Assembly: GCA_001829505.1 (NCBI GenBank) | Contig: MIBK01000147.1 | Span: 11,286 to 27,000 of the forward strand | Length of the DNA: 15,715 nucleotides | Origin: Spirochaetes bacterium RBG_16_67_19 | GTDB taxonomy: Bacteria > Spirochaetota > Spirochaetia > SZUA-6 > DRHE01 | Direction of reading: 5' to 3' | Shown: one piece after another, positions 1 to 7,203 of the stretch | Layout of the letters: each line of letters starts with the position of its first letter | Position numbering within the stretch: the stretch's first letter is position 1 | Made by a program: the position numbers and the translations under genes | Notes under the pieces: generated by a model | Told to the model about the DNA's origin: nothing | The model's input: the letters and a program-made list of their open reading frames with translations, nothing else | Database searches by the model: none

Positions 1-615
1 GCCCCCGCGGTCCTCGGAGCCGTAGCGGTTGGCCAGGATCCAGAAGACCCTGTTCTCGATGGAGCGCACGCGGCTGGAAAGCTGGGCGTACTCGGGCAGG
101 ACCAGGTTGGAGGGGTGGCAGATGATCTGGGCGCCGCCCAGGGCCAGCGAGCGCGCCGCCTCCGGGAAGAAGTGGTCGAAGCAGACCAGCATCCCCAGGC
201 GGACCGGGGCCCCGCCGGACTGGACCGTGAAGACCGGAAAACCGGTGCGCCCGCCGGTGAAATGCATCTTCTCCTCCCCGAAAAGATGGGTCTTGCGGTA
301 TACCCCTTCCACCCCGTCGGGCCCGATCAGCGCCGCGCTGTTGTAGAACCCGTCCGCGGCCTTCTCGGCGATGCCCAGCACCACCCTTCCGCCGCTTTCC
401 CGGCAGGCCTGCTGCAGCAGCTCGCTGGAAGGTCCCGGCAGCGTCTCGGCCAGCCCCGCGCTCTCCTCGCGGCTGGCGAACACGTAGCCGGAGGTGGCAA
501 GCTCCGGGGCCACCAACAGATCGGCCCGGGCCTGCCGCACCGCGGCGGCCACCGCCTCGGCGTTCTCTCGCGGGCGGCCGAAGCGCGGCTGGAACTGGTA
601 GAATCCGACGCGCAT
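1..615 (-). CDS. Carbon-nitrogen hydrolase (nitrilase superfamily amidase), 3' end cut by window edge
   Basis: Reading the minus strand from an ATG at 615 gives 205 codons open to base 1, so the C-terminus lies outside the window. The fold signature of the nitrilase superfamily is complete as far as it goes: catalytic Glu38 in APELATSGY, Lys108 in YRKTHLF, and nucleophile Cys145 in LVCFDHFFPE. Family members are usually 260-290 residues and hydrolyse C-N bonds of amides, N-carbamoyl compounds or nitriles in the cytoplasm. The substrate cannot be read from the sequence. The gene is divergent from the PIN-PhoH gene with 51 bp between the two starts. A -10-like TATAAG ends 5 nt before the ATG and only a weak AAGAGG lies at normal ribosome-binding distance, so translation may be leaderless. 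The family call is secure; the substrate is unknown. Confidence 0.9.
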   Translation of the reverse strand, partial: MRVGFYQFQPRFGRPRENAEAVAAAVRQARADLLVAPELATSGYVFASREESAGLAETLPGPSSELLQQACRESGGRVVLGIAEKAADGFYNSAALIGPDGVEGVYRKTHLFGEEKMHFTGGRTGFPVFTVQSGGAPVRLGMLVCFDHFFPEAARSLALGGAQIICHPSNLVLPEYAQLSSRVRSIENRVFWILANRYGSEDRGG

Positions 616-620
616 AACCT

Positions 621-649
621 CTTATACTATATATATCCCGAAGCGTCGA
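621..649 (-). promoter_or_regulatory. Putative promoter of the nitrilase-family gene
   Basis: On the minus strand TCGACG (649-644, four of six bases of the -35 consensus) is separated by 17 nt from TATAAG (626-621). The ATG at 615 follows after 5 nt, so the transcript would begin at or next to the start codon. The AT-rich stretch 621-636 is palindromic in character and also holds TATACT (623-628) on the plus strand, which could serve the divergent PIN-PhoH gene. Confidence 0.4.
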
Positions 650-666
650 GGAGGACCGGCCAACAC

Positions 667-1974
667 ATGAGCGAAGCAGTGAAGACCTTCGTGATCGACA
701 CCAACGTGTTCATCCACCGCCCCGAGGCCATCCACTCCTTCCGCGACAACGAGATCGTCATCCCCCTGTGGGTGCTGGAGGAGCTGGACAATCTGAAGAA
801 GGAGCGCGACGAGCGCGGGCGCAACGCCCGGGAGACCATCCGCCTGCTGGACGAGGTGAGCCGGCACGGGGACCTGCGCGAGGGCGTGCGCCTGGAGAAC
901 GGCTCCACCGTGCGGGTGGAGCTGGGCCGCCACGATGGGGCGGAGCAGCTTCCCGCCGGCCTGGCGGACAGCAAGACCGACAACAAGATCCTGGCCACGG
1001 CCTACGCCCTGCAGCGGGCCGGCCGCCGGGTGTTCTTCGTTTCCAAGGACATCAGCGCCCGCCTCAAGGCCACCGCCCTGGGTCTGAAGGCGGTGGACTA
1101 CGAAAAGCAGAAGGTCAACCTGCAGACCCTGTACCGCGGCTTCGTGGAGCAGGACGCCTCGCACGAGACCCTCAAGTCCCTGCGGGCCGACGGCTGGGTC
1201 CCCGCCAACACCCGCCTGGCGCCCAATGAGTTCGTGGTGCTCAAGGAAGCCAAGAGCGAGGATACCGCCCTGGCCCGCTTCGACGCCAAGCAGGGCCGCC
1301 TGGAGCTGGTCGGAGACATCTACTCGGTGAGCGCCATCAAGCCGCTGAACGTGCAGCAGCACATGGCCCTCAAGCTTCTGCTGGACGATTCGGTTTCCCT
1401 GGTGACCCTGGTGGGCAAGGCCGGCACCGGCAAGACCCTCATGGCCCTGGCCGCGGGGCTGAAGAAGGTGCTCACCGAGGAGCGTTTTTCCCGGGTGCTG
1501 GTGGCCCGCCCGGTCATCCCCATGGGCCGGGACATCGGCTACCTGCCGGGGGCCAAGGGCGAGAAGCTGTCCCACTGGATGCAGCCGGTGTTCGACAACC
1601 TGGAATACATCCTGGGGGCGGACAAGAAGCTGCGGGACATGTCGGTGGATTCGCTGATCAACCGGCACCTCATCGAGATCGAGGCCCTGACCTACATCCG
1701 GGGCCGCTCGCTGCCCAACCAGTTCATCATCATCGACGAGGCCCAGAACCTCTCGCCCCACGAGGTGAAGACCATCGTCAGCAGGGCGGGCACCGGCACC
1801 AAGGTGGTGCTGACCGGCGACCCCTACCAGATCGACAGCCCCTACCTGGACTCCAACTCCAACGGGCTGACCTTCCTGGTGGAGGCCTTCAAGGGCCAGG
1901 ACATCTTCGGGCACGTCACCCTGGAGCGCTCGGAGCGAAGCCCCCTGGCGGAGCTGGCCGCGGAGCTTCTGTAG
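667..1974 (+). CDS. PIN domain-PhoH ATPase fusion (PhoH2/YlaK family)
   Basis: This 435-residue protein has two domains. Residues about 7-140 form a PIN nuclease domain beginning FVIDTNVFIH (Asp11), with further acidic positions in DSKTDNKI and SKDISARL. Residues about 225-435 form a PhoH-type P-loop ATPase with Walker A VGKAGTGKT (about 249-257) and Walker B FIIIDEAQN (about 353-361). Proteins with this architecture (PhoH2, Bacillus YlaK) are reported to couple RNA unwinding to RNA cleavage, so a cytoplasmic RNA-processing role is likely. The ATG at 667 is chosen because a strong GAGGAGG lies 14-20 bases upstream and the PIN motif starts right after it. The frame is open much further upstream, but only as an antisense shadow of the nitrilase gene. 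No partner gene overlaps it. Confidence 0.93.
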   Translation: MSEAVKTFVIDTNVFIHRPEAIHSFRDNEIVIPLWVLEELDNLKKERDERGRNARETIRLLDEVSRHGDLREGVRLENGSTVRVELGRHDGAEQLPAGLADSKTDNKILATAYALQRAGRRVFFVSKDISARLKATALGLKAVDYEKQKVNLQTLYRGFVEQDASHETLKSLRADGWVPANTRLAPNEFVVLKEAKSEDTALARFDAKQGRLELVGDIYSVSAIKPLNVQQHMALKLLLDDSVSLVTLVGKAGTGKTLMALAAGLKKVLTEERFSRVLVARPVIPMGRDIGYLPGAKGEKLSHWMQPVFDNLEYILGADKKLRDMSVDSLINRHLIEIEALTYIRGRSLPNQFIIIDEAQNLSPHEVKTIVSRAGTGTKVVLTGDPYQIDSPYLDSNSNGLTFLVEAFKGQDIFGHVTLERSERSPLAELAAELL

Positions 1975-1998
1975 CTCAGGCCCTCCGGCCAACCCTCT

Positions 1999-2036
1999 GC
2001 ATGCATATTGCATGCGCGAACGATTTGGAGTATGAT
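1999..2036 (+). promoter_or_regulatory. Putative autoregulated promoter-operator of the vapBC-like pair
   Basis: A perfect inverted repeat, GCATGCA-TAT-TGCATGC (1999-2015), overlaps a possible -35 TTGCAT (2008-2013). A 17-nt spacer then leads to TATGAT (2031-2036), five of six bases of the -10 consensus. Ribbon-helix-helix antitoxins, alone or with the toxin, typically bind such palindromes across their own promoter. The expected start point near 2043 leaves only a very short leader before the GTG at 2054, so the exact promoter hexamers are less sure than the palindrome. Confidence 0.5.
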
Positions 2037-2053
2037 GCATCAGGAGCAAAGCC

Positions 2054-2299
2054 GTGCCCTCCCTGCAGGTTCGTGATTTGCCGGAACACCTCTATCGAAA
2101 GCTCGTGGAAAAAGCCGCCTCCGAACATCGAAGCATCGCGCAGGAAACGGTCGTCCTTCTAGAAAAGGCCCTGGAAATGGAAACGGAAAAAAAGGTAGCC
2201 CGACAAGAGTTGCTCGAGCGAATCCTGAAAAAACCTCCGGCGGACCCGAAGAAAATCCCCGATCCGGTCGATCTTATCCGCGAGGATCGCCGCCGGTGA
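2054..2299 (+). CDS. VapB/FitA-like ribbon-helix-helix antitoxin
   Basis: The 81-residue product starts with a beta strand (PSLQVRDLP) followed by two helices (LYRKLVEKAA; SIAQETVVLLEKALE), the layout of Arc/FitA-type ribbon-helix-helix DNA-binding antitoxins. The charged C-terminal half (KKVARQELLERILKK to the end) would bind and neutralise the toxin. GTG at 2054 is chosen because CAGGAG (2041-2046) sits 7 nt upstream; two nearby ATGs (2032, 2035) are in another frame. The stop codon overlaps the toxin start as GTGA, which indicates translational coupling. Base composition is clearly less GC-rich than the flanking PhoH and transporter genes, as expected for a horizontally moved module. Confidence 0.85.
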   Translation: MPSLQVRDLPEHLYRKLVEKAASEHRSIAQETVVLLEKALEMETEKKVARQELLERILKKPPADPKKIPDPVDLIREDRRR

Positions 2300-2697
2300 G
2301 CTTGGTTCTGGATGCCAGCGCAGCGGTAGAATTAGTCTTGGCCCGGCCCCGCCGGTCATCCATAGGCGCGGTGATAAAGCAAAGCGACTGGGTGCTCGCG
2401 CCTTCGCTCTTTGTCTACGAGGTTACAAACGCCCTTTGGAAGTACCACCGGCTGGCAGGAGTCGAGTTGACGGAATTGCAACTTGCTCTGGAGCAGGCAA
2501 TCGCGCTCGCCAATGAACTCATCGCGGCCGACGTATTGAGCGCCGAAGCCCTCCGTATATCCTGCGAAGTCGCCTGTCCCGCCTACGACGCGGCATATCT
2601 GGCTGCGGCCAAAGCGCGAGGCGCCGCGCTCCTTACTCTTGACCTAAAGCTGATCGCCAACGCCAGGCGGGTGAAAGTCCCGATAGCGCAGCTTTGA
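2296..2697 (+). CDS. PIN-domain ribonuclease toxin, VapC-like
   Basis: The 133-residue protein is a standalone PIN domain with all four expected acidic residues: Asp6 in LVLDASAAVE, Glu42 in VYEVTNAL, Asp98 in AYDAAYLA and Asp116 in LLTLDLKL. VapC toxins use these residues to hold Mg2+/Mn2+ and cut specific RNAs (tRNA or rRNA loops); the target here cannot be inferred. It starts with GTG inside the antitoxin stop codon (GTGA overlap). All catalytic positions are intact, so the toxin is probably active and dependent on its antitoxin. It ends at 2697, one base before the stop codon of the converging permease gene, so no terminator separates the two operons. Confidence 0.9.
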   Translation: MSLVLDASAAVELVLARPRRSSIGAVIKQSDWVLAPSLFVYEVTNALWKYHRLAGVELTELQLALEQAIALANELIAADVLSAEALRISCEVACPAYDAAYLAAAKARGAALLTLDLKLIANARRVKVPIAQL

Positions 2698-2698
2698 C

Positions 2699-3529
2699 TC
2701 AGGCCTTCACCGCTCCGCCGGCCAGACCGGCCACCAGGCGCTTCTCTATGATGTAGAACAGCACCAGCACCGGGATCAGGGCCACGAAGGCCGCCGCGTT
2801 CAGCAGCTCCCACTGGGTGGTCCAGCGCCCCACGAAGTTGTACAGCCCCAGCACCAGGGGCATCTTCTGCTTGGACTGGATGAAGGTCAGGCCGAACAGG
2901 AACTCGTTCCAGGCCGCGATGAAGGAATAGATCATGGTGGTCACCAGCCCCGGCACGGCGATGGGCAGCATGATCCGGGTGATGGTCTGCACCCGCGAGC
3001 AGCCGTCAATGAGGGCGGCCTCCTCGATCTCCTTCGGAATTGAGCGGAAGTAGCCGTTCATCATCCAGGTGGTGAAGGCGATGGTGAACACCGCGTTGGC
3101 CAGGATCAGCGACAGGTAGGTGTCCAGCAGGCGCAGGGAGGCCACGACCTTGAACAGCGAGATGACCACGATCACCGGCGAAAACATCTGGATGACCAGG
3201 AACAGGTACAGGATCATCCCCCGGCCCACGAAGCGCAGGCGGGCCACTGCGTAGGCAGCCGGCACGGTGAGCAGGGTGTTGAGCAGCATGGAGCCCACGG
3301 AGATGATCACGCTGGACTTGAAGTAGGTGGCGAACTGGAACTCGGTCCACAAGCGGATCAGGTTGGAGAACTGCCAGCTTTTGGGAATCCAGTAGGCCGG
3401 GTTGGTGTACACCTCCTCGGCGCTCTTCAGCATCGAGGAGATCATCACGAAGAAGGGGAAAAGCAGGACGACCAGCAAGACCACGGTCAGGATGACGGCC
3501 AGCGGCTTGCCCCGGTTGCGCCACTTCAT
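2699..3529 (-). CDS. ABC sugar transporter permease, MalG-type
   Basis: The 276-residue inner-membrane permease has an N-terminal membrane helix (about 10-32), several further hydrophobic segments, and a textbook EAA loop at 169-189 (EEAALIDGCSRVQTITRIMLP) that docks on the cytoplasmic ATPase. Length and motif fit the carbohydrate uptake transporter 1 family (MalG, UgpE, LacG). Its ATG at 3529 overlaps the stop of the upstream permease gene (ATGA), giving translational coupling and equal amounts for the heterodimer. It is the last gene of the operon. No ABC ATPase follows, so a shared MsmX/MalK-like ATPase encoded elsewhere is probably used. The same frame is open upstream to 4462, but that stretch is a shadow of the partner permease. 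Confidence 0.94.
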   Translation of the reverse strand: MKWRNRGKPLAVILTVVLLVVLLFPFFVMISSMLKSAEEVYTNPAYWIPKSWQFSNLIRLWTEFQFATYFKSSVIISVGSMLLNTLLTVPAAYAVARLRFVGRGMILYLFLVIQMFSPVIVVISLFKVVASLRLLDTYLSLILANAVFTIAFTTWMMNGYFRSIPKEIEEAALIDGCSRVQTITRIMLPIAVPGLVTTMIYSFIAAWNEFLFGLTFIQSKQKMPLVLGLYNFVGRWTTQWELLNAAAFVALIPVLVLFYIIEKRLVAGLAGGAVKA

Positions 3530-4449
3530 TGACCCTGCTCCTGGCGGAAATAGATGCGGGCGTAGGCGATGGCGAGGCCCGTGAGGATGAAGAAAGTGAC
3601 CACGGCCATGACCGCCGCCGGGCTGAACTTCAGGAACTCGAAGGCGTTCTTGTACAGCTTGGTGATCAGGATGTCCGTGGCTCCCGCCGGCCCTCCCCGG
3701 GTCAGGATGTAGATCGTGTTGAAATCGTTGAAGGTCCACAGGCAGGACAGCAGGGTGGCGATCAGCACCAGGTGGCGGATTCCGGGTAGCGTAATATAGA
3801 AGAACTTCTGCAGGCCGTTCACCCCGTCCAGGGAGGCCGACTCGTACAGATCCTCGGAGATGGCCTGCATGCCGGCCAGGAACACCAGGGCCATGAAGGG
3901 GATGCCGATCCAGATGTCCACCCAGATGCAGGCCGTGAAGGCCGGCAGGGGCATGCCCAGCCAGGTGGGCGGATTGGCCCAGAGGCCGGTGGCTTTGAGC
4001 GTGGCGTTGAGCAGGCCGTACTCCGGGTGATACACCCAGCGCCAGAGGATCGAGCTGATCGGCACGGCGGAGGCCCAGGGCACGATGAACAGCATGCGGG
4101 CGACCTTGCGCCCGGCGTACTTCACGTTCAGCAGCAGAGCCACGATCATGCCCAGCACCGCCTTCACCGCTACGGCGATGGCCGTCCAGTACAGGGAGCG
4201 GGCCGTGATCTGCCAGAACTCCTTGTCGGTGAACTGGTAGACGAAGTTCTTGAGGCCGGCGAACTCCTTGAGCTGGGCCAGCTTGTTGGTCCGGAACAGG
4301 GAAATCAGGAAAACGTAGACGACCGGGTAGATCATGAAGCCCAGCAGCAGGATCACCGCGGGGGCCAACAGGAGGTAGGCCAGCCGGGCCTCCGGGTTCC
4401 ACAGCCGCTGCCGCAGGGGAATCGTCGCTGCCGCTCTGAAATCTCTCAA
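3526..4449 (-). CDS. ABC sugar transporter permease, MalF-type
   Basis: The 307-residue permease has a first membrane helix at about 24-52 (AYLLLAPAVILLLGFMIYP), a typical N-terminal signature of CUT1 MalF/UgpA-type subunits, and an EAA-like loop at about 203-222 (ESASLDGVNGLQKFFYITLP). It forms the channel with the MalG-type partner, whose start codon it overlaps by 4 bp. The start is a TTG at 4449-4447 preceded by GGGGAAG; no in-frame ATG is available before the first helix. The gap to the binding-protein gene (64 bp) contains a strong hairpin at 4466-4497 that may lower permease expression relative to the binding protein. Confidence 0.92.
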   Translation of the reverse strand: MRDFRAAATIPLRQRLWNPEARLAYLLLAPAVILLLGFMIYPVVYVFLISLFRTNKLAQLKEFAGLKNFVYQFTDKEFWQITARSLYWTAIAVAVKAVLGMIVALLLNVKYAGRKVARMLFIVPWASAVPISSILWRWVYHPEYGLLNATLKATGLWANPPTWLGMPLPAFTACIWVDIWIGIPFMALVFLAGMQAISEDLYESASLDGVNGLQKFFYITLPGIRHLVLIATLLSCLWTFNDFNTIYILTRGGPAGATDILITKLYKNAFEFLKFSPAAVMAVVTFFILTGLAIAYARIYFRQEQGQ

Positions 4450-4465
4450 TGCTCTTCCCCAAAAC

Positions 4466-4497
4466 CGGGATGCCCGGCCAGCCGGCCGGGCATCCCG
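4466..4497 (-). promoter_or_regulatory. Intercistronic hairpin between binding-protein and permease genes
   Basis: A perfect 14-bp GC-rich inverted repeat (4466-4479 with 4484-4497) around a 4-nt loop lies in the 64-bp gap after the binding-protein stop. On the transcribed minus strand it is followed by only four T residues (GGTTTTGGGG). It would therefore act as a weak terminator or a 3'-end-protecting stem, not a full stop. Such elements in ABC operons commonly make the binding protein more abundant than the permeases. Confidence 0.7.
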
Positions 4498-4513
4498 AAC
4501 GATCCTGCGGTGC

Positions 4514-5740
4514 CTACATTCCCCGCGCGCGGTTGACCTTGGCCGCGGCTTCGTCCAGCGCCGCCTTGGGCGACATCTGGCCGAGGAAGGCCTTCACGTT
4601 GGCGTCCCAGATGATATCGGACACCTCGGCCCACTCCTCGATCAGGGGCCAGCCCTTGGCGGTCATGGCCGCCTGCCCCAGGGCCTGGTACAGCGGGCTC
4701 TGGAACTGCGGCAGCTTGGCCGCGGAAACCGTGACCGGCGGGAAGCCCACCAGCTCGTCGAACTTGGCCTTCCACTGGTCCTGGTAGAAGAAGTCCAGGA
4801 ACTGGCCGGCTTCCTTGGTGTACCTGGCCTTCTTGAAGATGGCGATGGAGTCGGTGATGATCAGCGAGGCCGGCTTCTGGCCCGCGAACGGCGGGATCTG
4901 CACGTACTGGGCCTTGAACTTGGAGTTGGCCTGCTTCATGGCGCTCTCCACCCAGGCCCCGATCATGACATAGGCCGCCCGGCCCTCGTAGAAGATCGGG
5001 TGGCTGTCCATGCGGGTCAACCCCAGGTAGCCTTCCTGGGTGATCTTGTCCTTGGTGGCCATATCGACCATGAACTGCAGGGCCTTCACCCCGGCCGGAT
5101 TGTTGAACACGGCCTTGCCCCAGGAGCCGTCGGCGTTCTTGGCGAAGTAGTCACCGCCGGCCGCGTACAGGTAGTAGCAGAAGTCGGTCAGCTCGGTGTG
5201 CTTCTTGCCCGGCATGATCAGGCCGTAGGTCTGGGGCGGCTTGCTGACCCTCTTGGCCTCGGCGCGCAGCTCTTCCATGGTCTTGGGCACCACCCGGGTG
5301 ATGTCGTTGTTCACGGTCATGATGCGCGCCCCGGCGGCGATGGGCAGGCCCATCAGCTTGCCCTGGATCTTGGCCTCCATGGCCCCGGCGGCGATGTTGT
5401 CCAGGGTCTTCTTGGAGACGACCTTATCCACCTCCAGCACGGAGTCGGTGGACATCAGGTCCAGCAGCCAGCGGGTGCCGATCACGCACAGCTCCGGCGG
5501 CTGACCGCCGGCCACGGAGGTGGTCATCTTCTCCTGCATCAGGTCCCACTGGATCGGCACGATGTCCACGTCTATGGACGGGTTGGCCGCCATGAAGGCG
5601 TCCTGCAGGCTCGCCCGGTACTCTTCGGTCAGGCCGTCGTACAGCGCCCAGAAGAAGGTCACTTTGGCCTTCTGCGCCCAGACCAGGCCGCCGGCCAGCA
5701 GAAGCACCAGAACCAGAATCCAGAGGATTCTTTTTCGCAT
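4514..5740 (-). CDS. Extracellular sugar-binding protein of ABC transporter (SBP family 1)
   Basis: The 408-residue product begins with a classic signal peptide: MRKR, a hydrophobic core ILWILVLVLLLAGGLV, and a likely signal peptidase I cut after Ala22 (VWA|QK). There is no lipobox cysteine, which fits a free periplasmic protein. The mature part (KVTFFWALYDGLTEEYRASLQDAF, then AANPSIDVDIVPI) is the usual beginning of family 1 binding proteins for oligosaccharides or glycerol phosphate. ATG at 5740 is preferred because AAAGGGGG lies 6 nt upstream; the in-frame ATG at 5746 abuts that sequence directly. It is followed by the two permease genes on the same strand. The ligand is unknown. The neighbouring deacetylase, deaminase-like and isomerase-like genes suggest an acylated or amino sugar (inference). 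Confidence 0.93.
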   Translation of the reverse strand: MRKRILWILVLVLLLAGGLVWAQKAKVTFFWALYDGLTEEYRASLQDAFMAANPSIDVDIVPIQWDLMQEKMTTSVAGGQPPELCVIGTRWLLDLMSTDSVLEVDKVVSKKTLDNIAAGAMEAKIQGKLMGLPIAAGARIMTVNNDITRVVPKTMEELRAEAKRVSKPPQTYGLIMPGKKHTELTDFCYYLYAAGGDYFAKNADGSWGKAVFNNPAGVKALQFMVDMATKDKITQEGYLGLTRMDSHPIFYEGRAAYVMIGAWVESAMKQANSKFKAQYVQIPPFAGQKPASLIITDSIAIFKKARYTKEAGQFLDFFYQDQWKAKFDELVGFPPVTVSAAKLPQFQSPLYQALGQAAMTAKGWPLIEEWAEVSDIIWDANVKAFLGQMSPKAALDEAAAKVNRARGM

Positions 5741-5773
5741 GTGCATCCCCCTTTATAAGAGTTTCTGACAAAA

Positions 5774-5786
5774 TACCCGACGGGTA
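5774..5786. promoter_or_regulatory. Short perfect palindrome upstream of the binding-protein gene
   Basis: TACCC-GAC-GGGTA is a perfect inverted repeat located 34 bp before the binding-protein ATG at 5740 and just after the decayed upstream gene. Position and symmetry fit a repressor operator for the transporter operon. It is short, no clear -35/-10 pair accompanies it, and it could equally be a small mRNA hairpin. Confidence 0.3.
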
Positions 5787-5819
5787 CGGTTTCAGTCTAG
5801 ATCCCTGCCGATGCGGCTG

Positions 5820-6420
5820 TCAAGCTTGGATTTGCTCGCGCGCGGTCTGGATGAAGGCCAGCATGTTGGCCAGCGGCACGTCCCCTTCCACGTCGTGGGC
5901 CGGGGCGAAGATGTAGCCGCCGGCGCCGCCGGCTGCCAGGAGGCGCCGTGATTCCCGGCGAACCTCCTCCGGGCTGCCGTAGGGCAGAAGCTTCTGGTGG
6001 AAAGTCCCCCGTGGAAGCAGAGCCTTCCCCGGTACCGGCCCAGCAGCTCGTAGACCTGCATGACTTCCGGCTGGAAGGGATTGAAGCTGGAAAGCCCGAT
6101 GTTGACGAGCTCTTCGAACAGCTCGTCCACGTCGCCGCAGGAGTGGATCATGACGAACTTCCCGGCCCGCCGGACGACGCCGTACATGCGGCGCAGAACC
6201 GGCTGGATGAACTCCCCCCAGAGCCGCGGGCCCATCTGCAGGCCGTGCTGGGCGCCCCAGTCGTCCCCGAAATAGACCGCGTCGATGTCATATGCCAGCG
6301 CGCGGCCCACCTGGCTGATATTGTACTCGGCGATGGTTCCCAGCAGCTCCCGGACGAAGCCGGGATGGTCGTAGAAATCCATCATGAGGTTCTCGATGCC
6401 GCGAAGGGTCCAGGCCCTCT
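5820..6420 (-). pseudogene. Uroporphyrinogen decarboxylase-like (MtaA/CmuA-type) gene remnant: 5' truncated and frameshifted
   Basis: From about 6420 the minus strand encodes the second half of a URO-D superfamily protein: KRAWTLRGIENLMMDF, then YFGDDWGAQHGLQMGP, the HSCGDVDELFEELVNIG segment (HxC zinc-type motif) and FHGGLST. At about 5995-6000 one base is missing. Reading on in the next frame restores the expected end (QKLLPYGSPEEVRRES, LLAAGGAGGYIFAP, DVEGDVPLANM) up to a TGA at 5820-5822. The uncorrected frame instead continues as unrelated residues to 5792. The first 150 or so residues of the usual 330-350 are absent: homology starts about 10 bp after the deacetylase stop. Both defects argue for a dead gene. 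Relatives are corrinoid or methyltransferase-like enzymes often found beside sugar ABC transporters. A sequencing error could explain the frameshift, but not the missing 5' half. Confidence 0.8.
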
Positions 6421-6429
6421 TTTGCCTAA

Positions 6430-7194
6430 TTATGCGATTTTCGCTGCTCCTAGCAGCTCCCCGAGCGGGTCCCGCTCCAGGGCTGAGAAGCCCAGGTGGG
6501 AGTGCCTCCGCCACCCCTCCGCGAAGGCGAAGCGCCCGGACCGGCGCCCGACTTCGGCGCTCATTTCGCGCATGGTGGCCAGGTAGCTGTCCAGGCCCTG
6601 ACTGGTGTCCAGCCACTGCCGCTGGCTCTGGTGGCAGGCCAGCATGGCCTGCTTTTCCTCGATCACCGGGCCGATGTCCACGAAGAAATCCGGGTTCACG
6701 GGGCGGCGCATTCCGTCGGCCAGCCCGTAGGGCAGCGCGTGGTAGAGCACCACGTCCTGGAAGATGGGCGGCTCCGGGGGCAGGGTGGTGAAGTTGGGCA
6801 TGCCGCGGCAGAAGGCCGCGGTCACCCCCACCCGGCTGGTGTTCATATGGTCTTCCATGTAGTCCTCGGGAGAGGGCAGCAGCAGGATGTCCGGCTTGAC
6901 GCGGCGCATCACGGCCGTGGCCCGGCGCACCAGCTCCGGGGTGTAGAACACCTCCAGGTCCGCCGCCAGCGGCTCATGGAACTCGGCTCCCAACAGGGCG
7001 GCGGCGGCCCGGGCCTCCGCGAGCCGCTTGGCCGCGGTCTGGGCCGGCCCCAGCTCGGTGCTGCCGCAGCTTCCGTCGGCCAGGTTCATGTAGTGCAGGG
7101 CGCAGCCCGCCCGCTTCAACAGGAACAGGGTGCCGCCCATCATGAACTCGATGTCGTCCGGATGGCAGGAGAAGGCGAACACGGTGGTCGGCAT
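6430..7194 (-). CDS. PIG-L/LmbE family deacetylase
   Basis: The 254-residue protein has the PIG-L/LmbE zinc motif near its N-terminus: FSCHPDDIEF with His11, Asp13 and Asp14. A second metal ligand is likely His116 in DYMEDHMNTS. Family members remove N-acetyl (or related acyl) groups from amino sugars such as GlcNAc-PI, GlcNAc-inositol and bacillithiol precursors; many uncharacterised members sit in sugar-use operons. The start ATG at 7194 is supported by GAGGAG, which overlaps the stop of the upstream hydrolase gene (TGAGGAG), with a 9-bp gap between the two genes. Its place beside a hydrolase and divergent from a deaminase-like gene suggests it deacetylates the imported sugar (inference). 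The next gene downstream is a remnant starting almost directly after its stop. Confidence 0.9.
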   Translation of the reverse strand: MPTTVFAFSCHPDDIEFMMGGTLFLLKRAGCALHYMNLADGSCGSTELGPAQTAAKRLAEARAAAALLGAEFHEPLAADLEVFYTPELVRRATAVMRRVKPDILLLPSPEDYMEDHMNTSRVGVTAAFCRGMPNFTTLPPEPPIFQDVVLYHALPYGLADGMRRPVNPDFFVDIGPVIEEKQAMLACHQSQRQWLDTSQGLDSYLATMREMSAEVGRRSGRFAFAEGWRRHSHLGFSALERDPLGELLGAAKIA

Positions 7195-7203
7195 AAGAGC
7201 TCC

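Noticed and set aside
620..636. AT-rich TATACTATATATAT tract as a replication or recombination site
   Set aside because: It is only about 16 bp and lies in a divergent promoter gap, where -10 elements explain it.
115..666. N-terminal extension of the PIN-PhoH frame
   Set aside because: The extension is antisense to the nitrilase-family gene and low in complexity; the PIN motif begins right after the ATG at 667, which has a strong ribosome-binding site.
622..2049. Long open frame of 475 codons on the minus strand opposite the PIN-PhoH gene
   Set aside because: It has no recognisable domain, is rich in Gly, His, Gln and Val as GC-driven shadows are, and lies entirely antisense to a well-supported gene.
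3530..4462. Single 587-codon frame joining the MalG-type permease to an upstream extension
   Set aside because: The extension is out of frame with the real MalF-type gene and has no membrane helices; the ATG at 3529 in an ATGA overlap is the true start.
5741..5746. ATG at 5746 as start of the sugar-binding protein
   Set aside because: It directly abuts AAAGGGGG with no spacing; ATG 5740 has proper spacing. A leaderless start at 5746 after TATAAA (5757-5752) cannot be fully excluded, but no -35 supports it.
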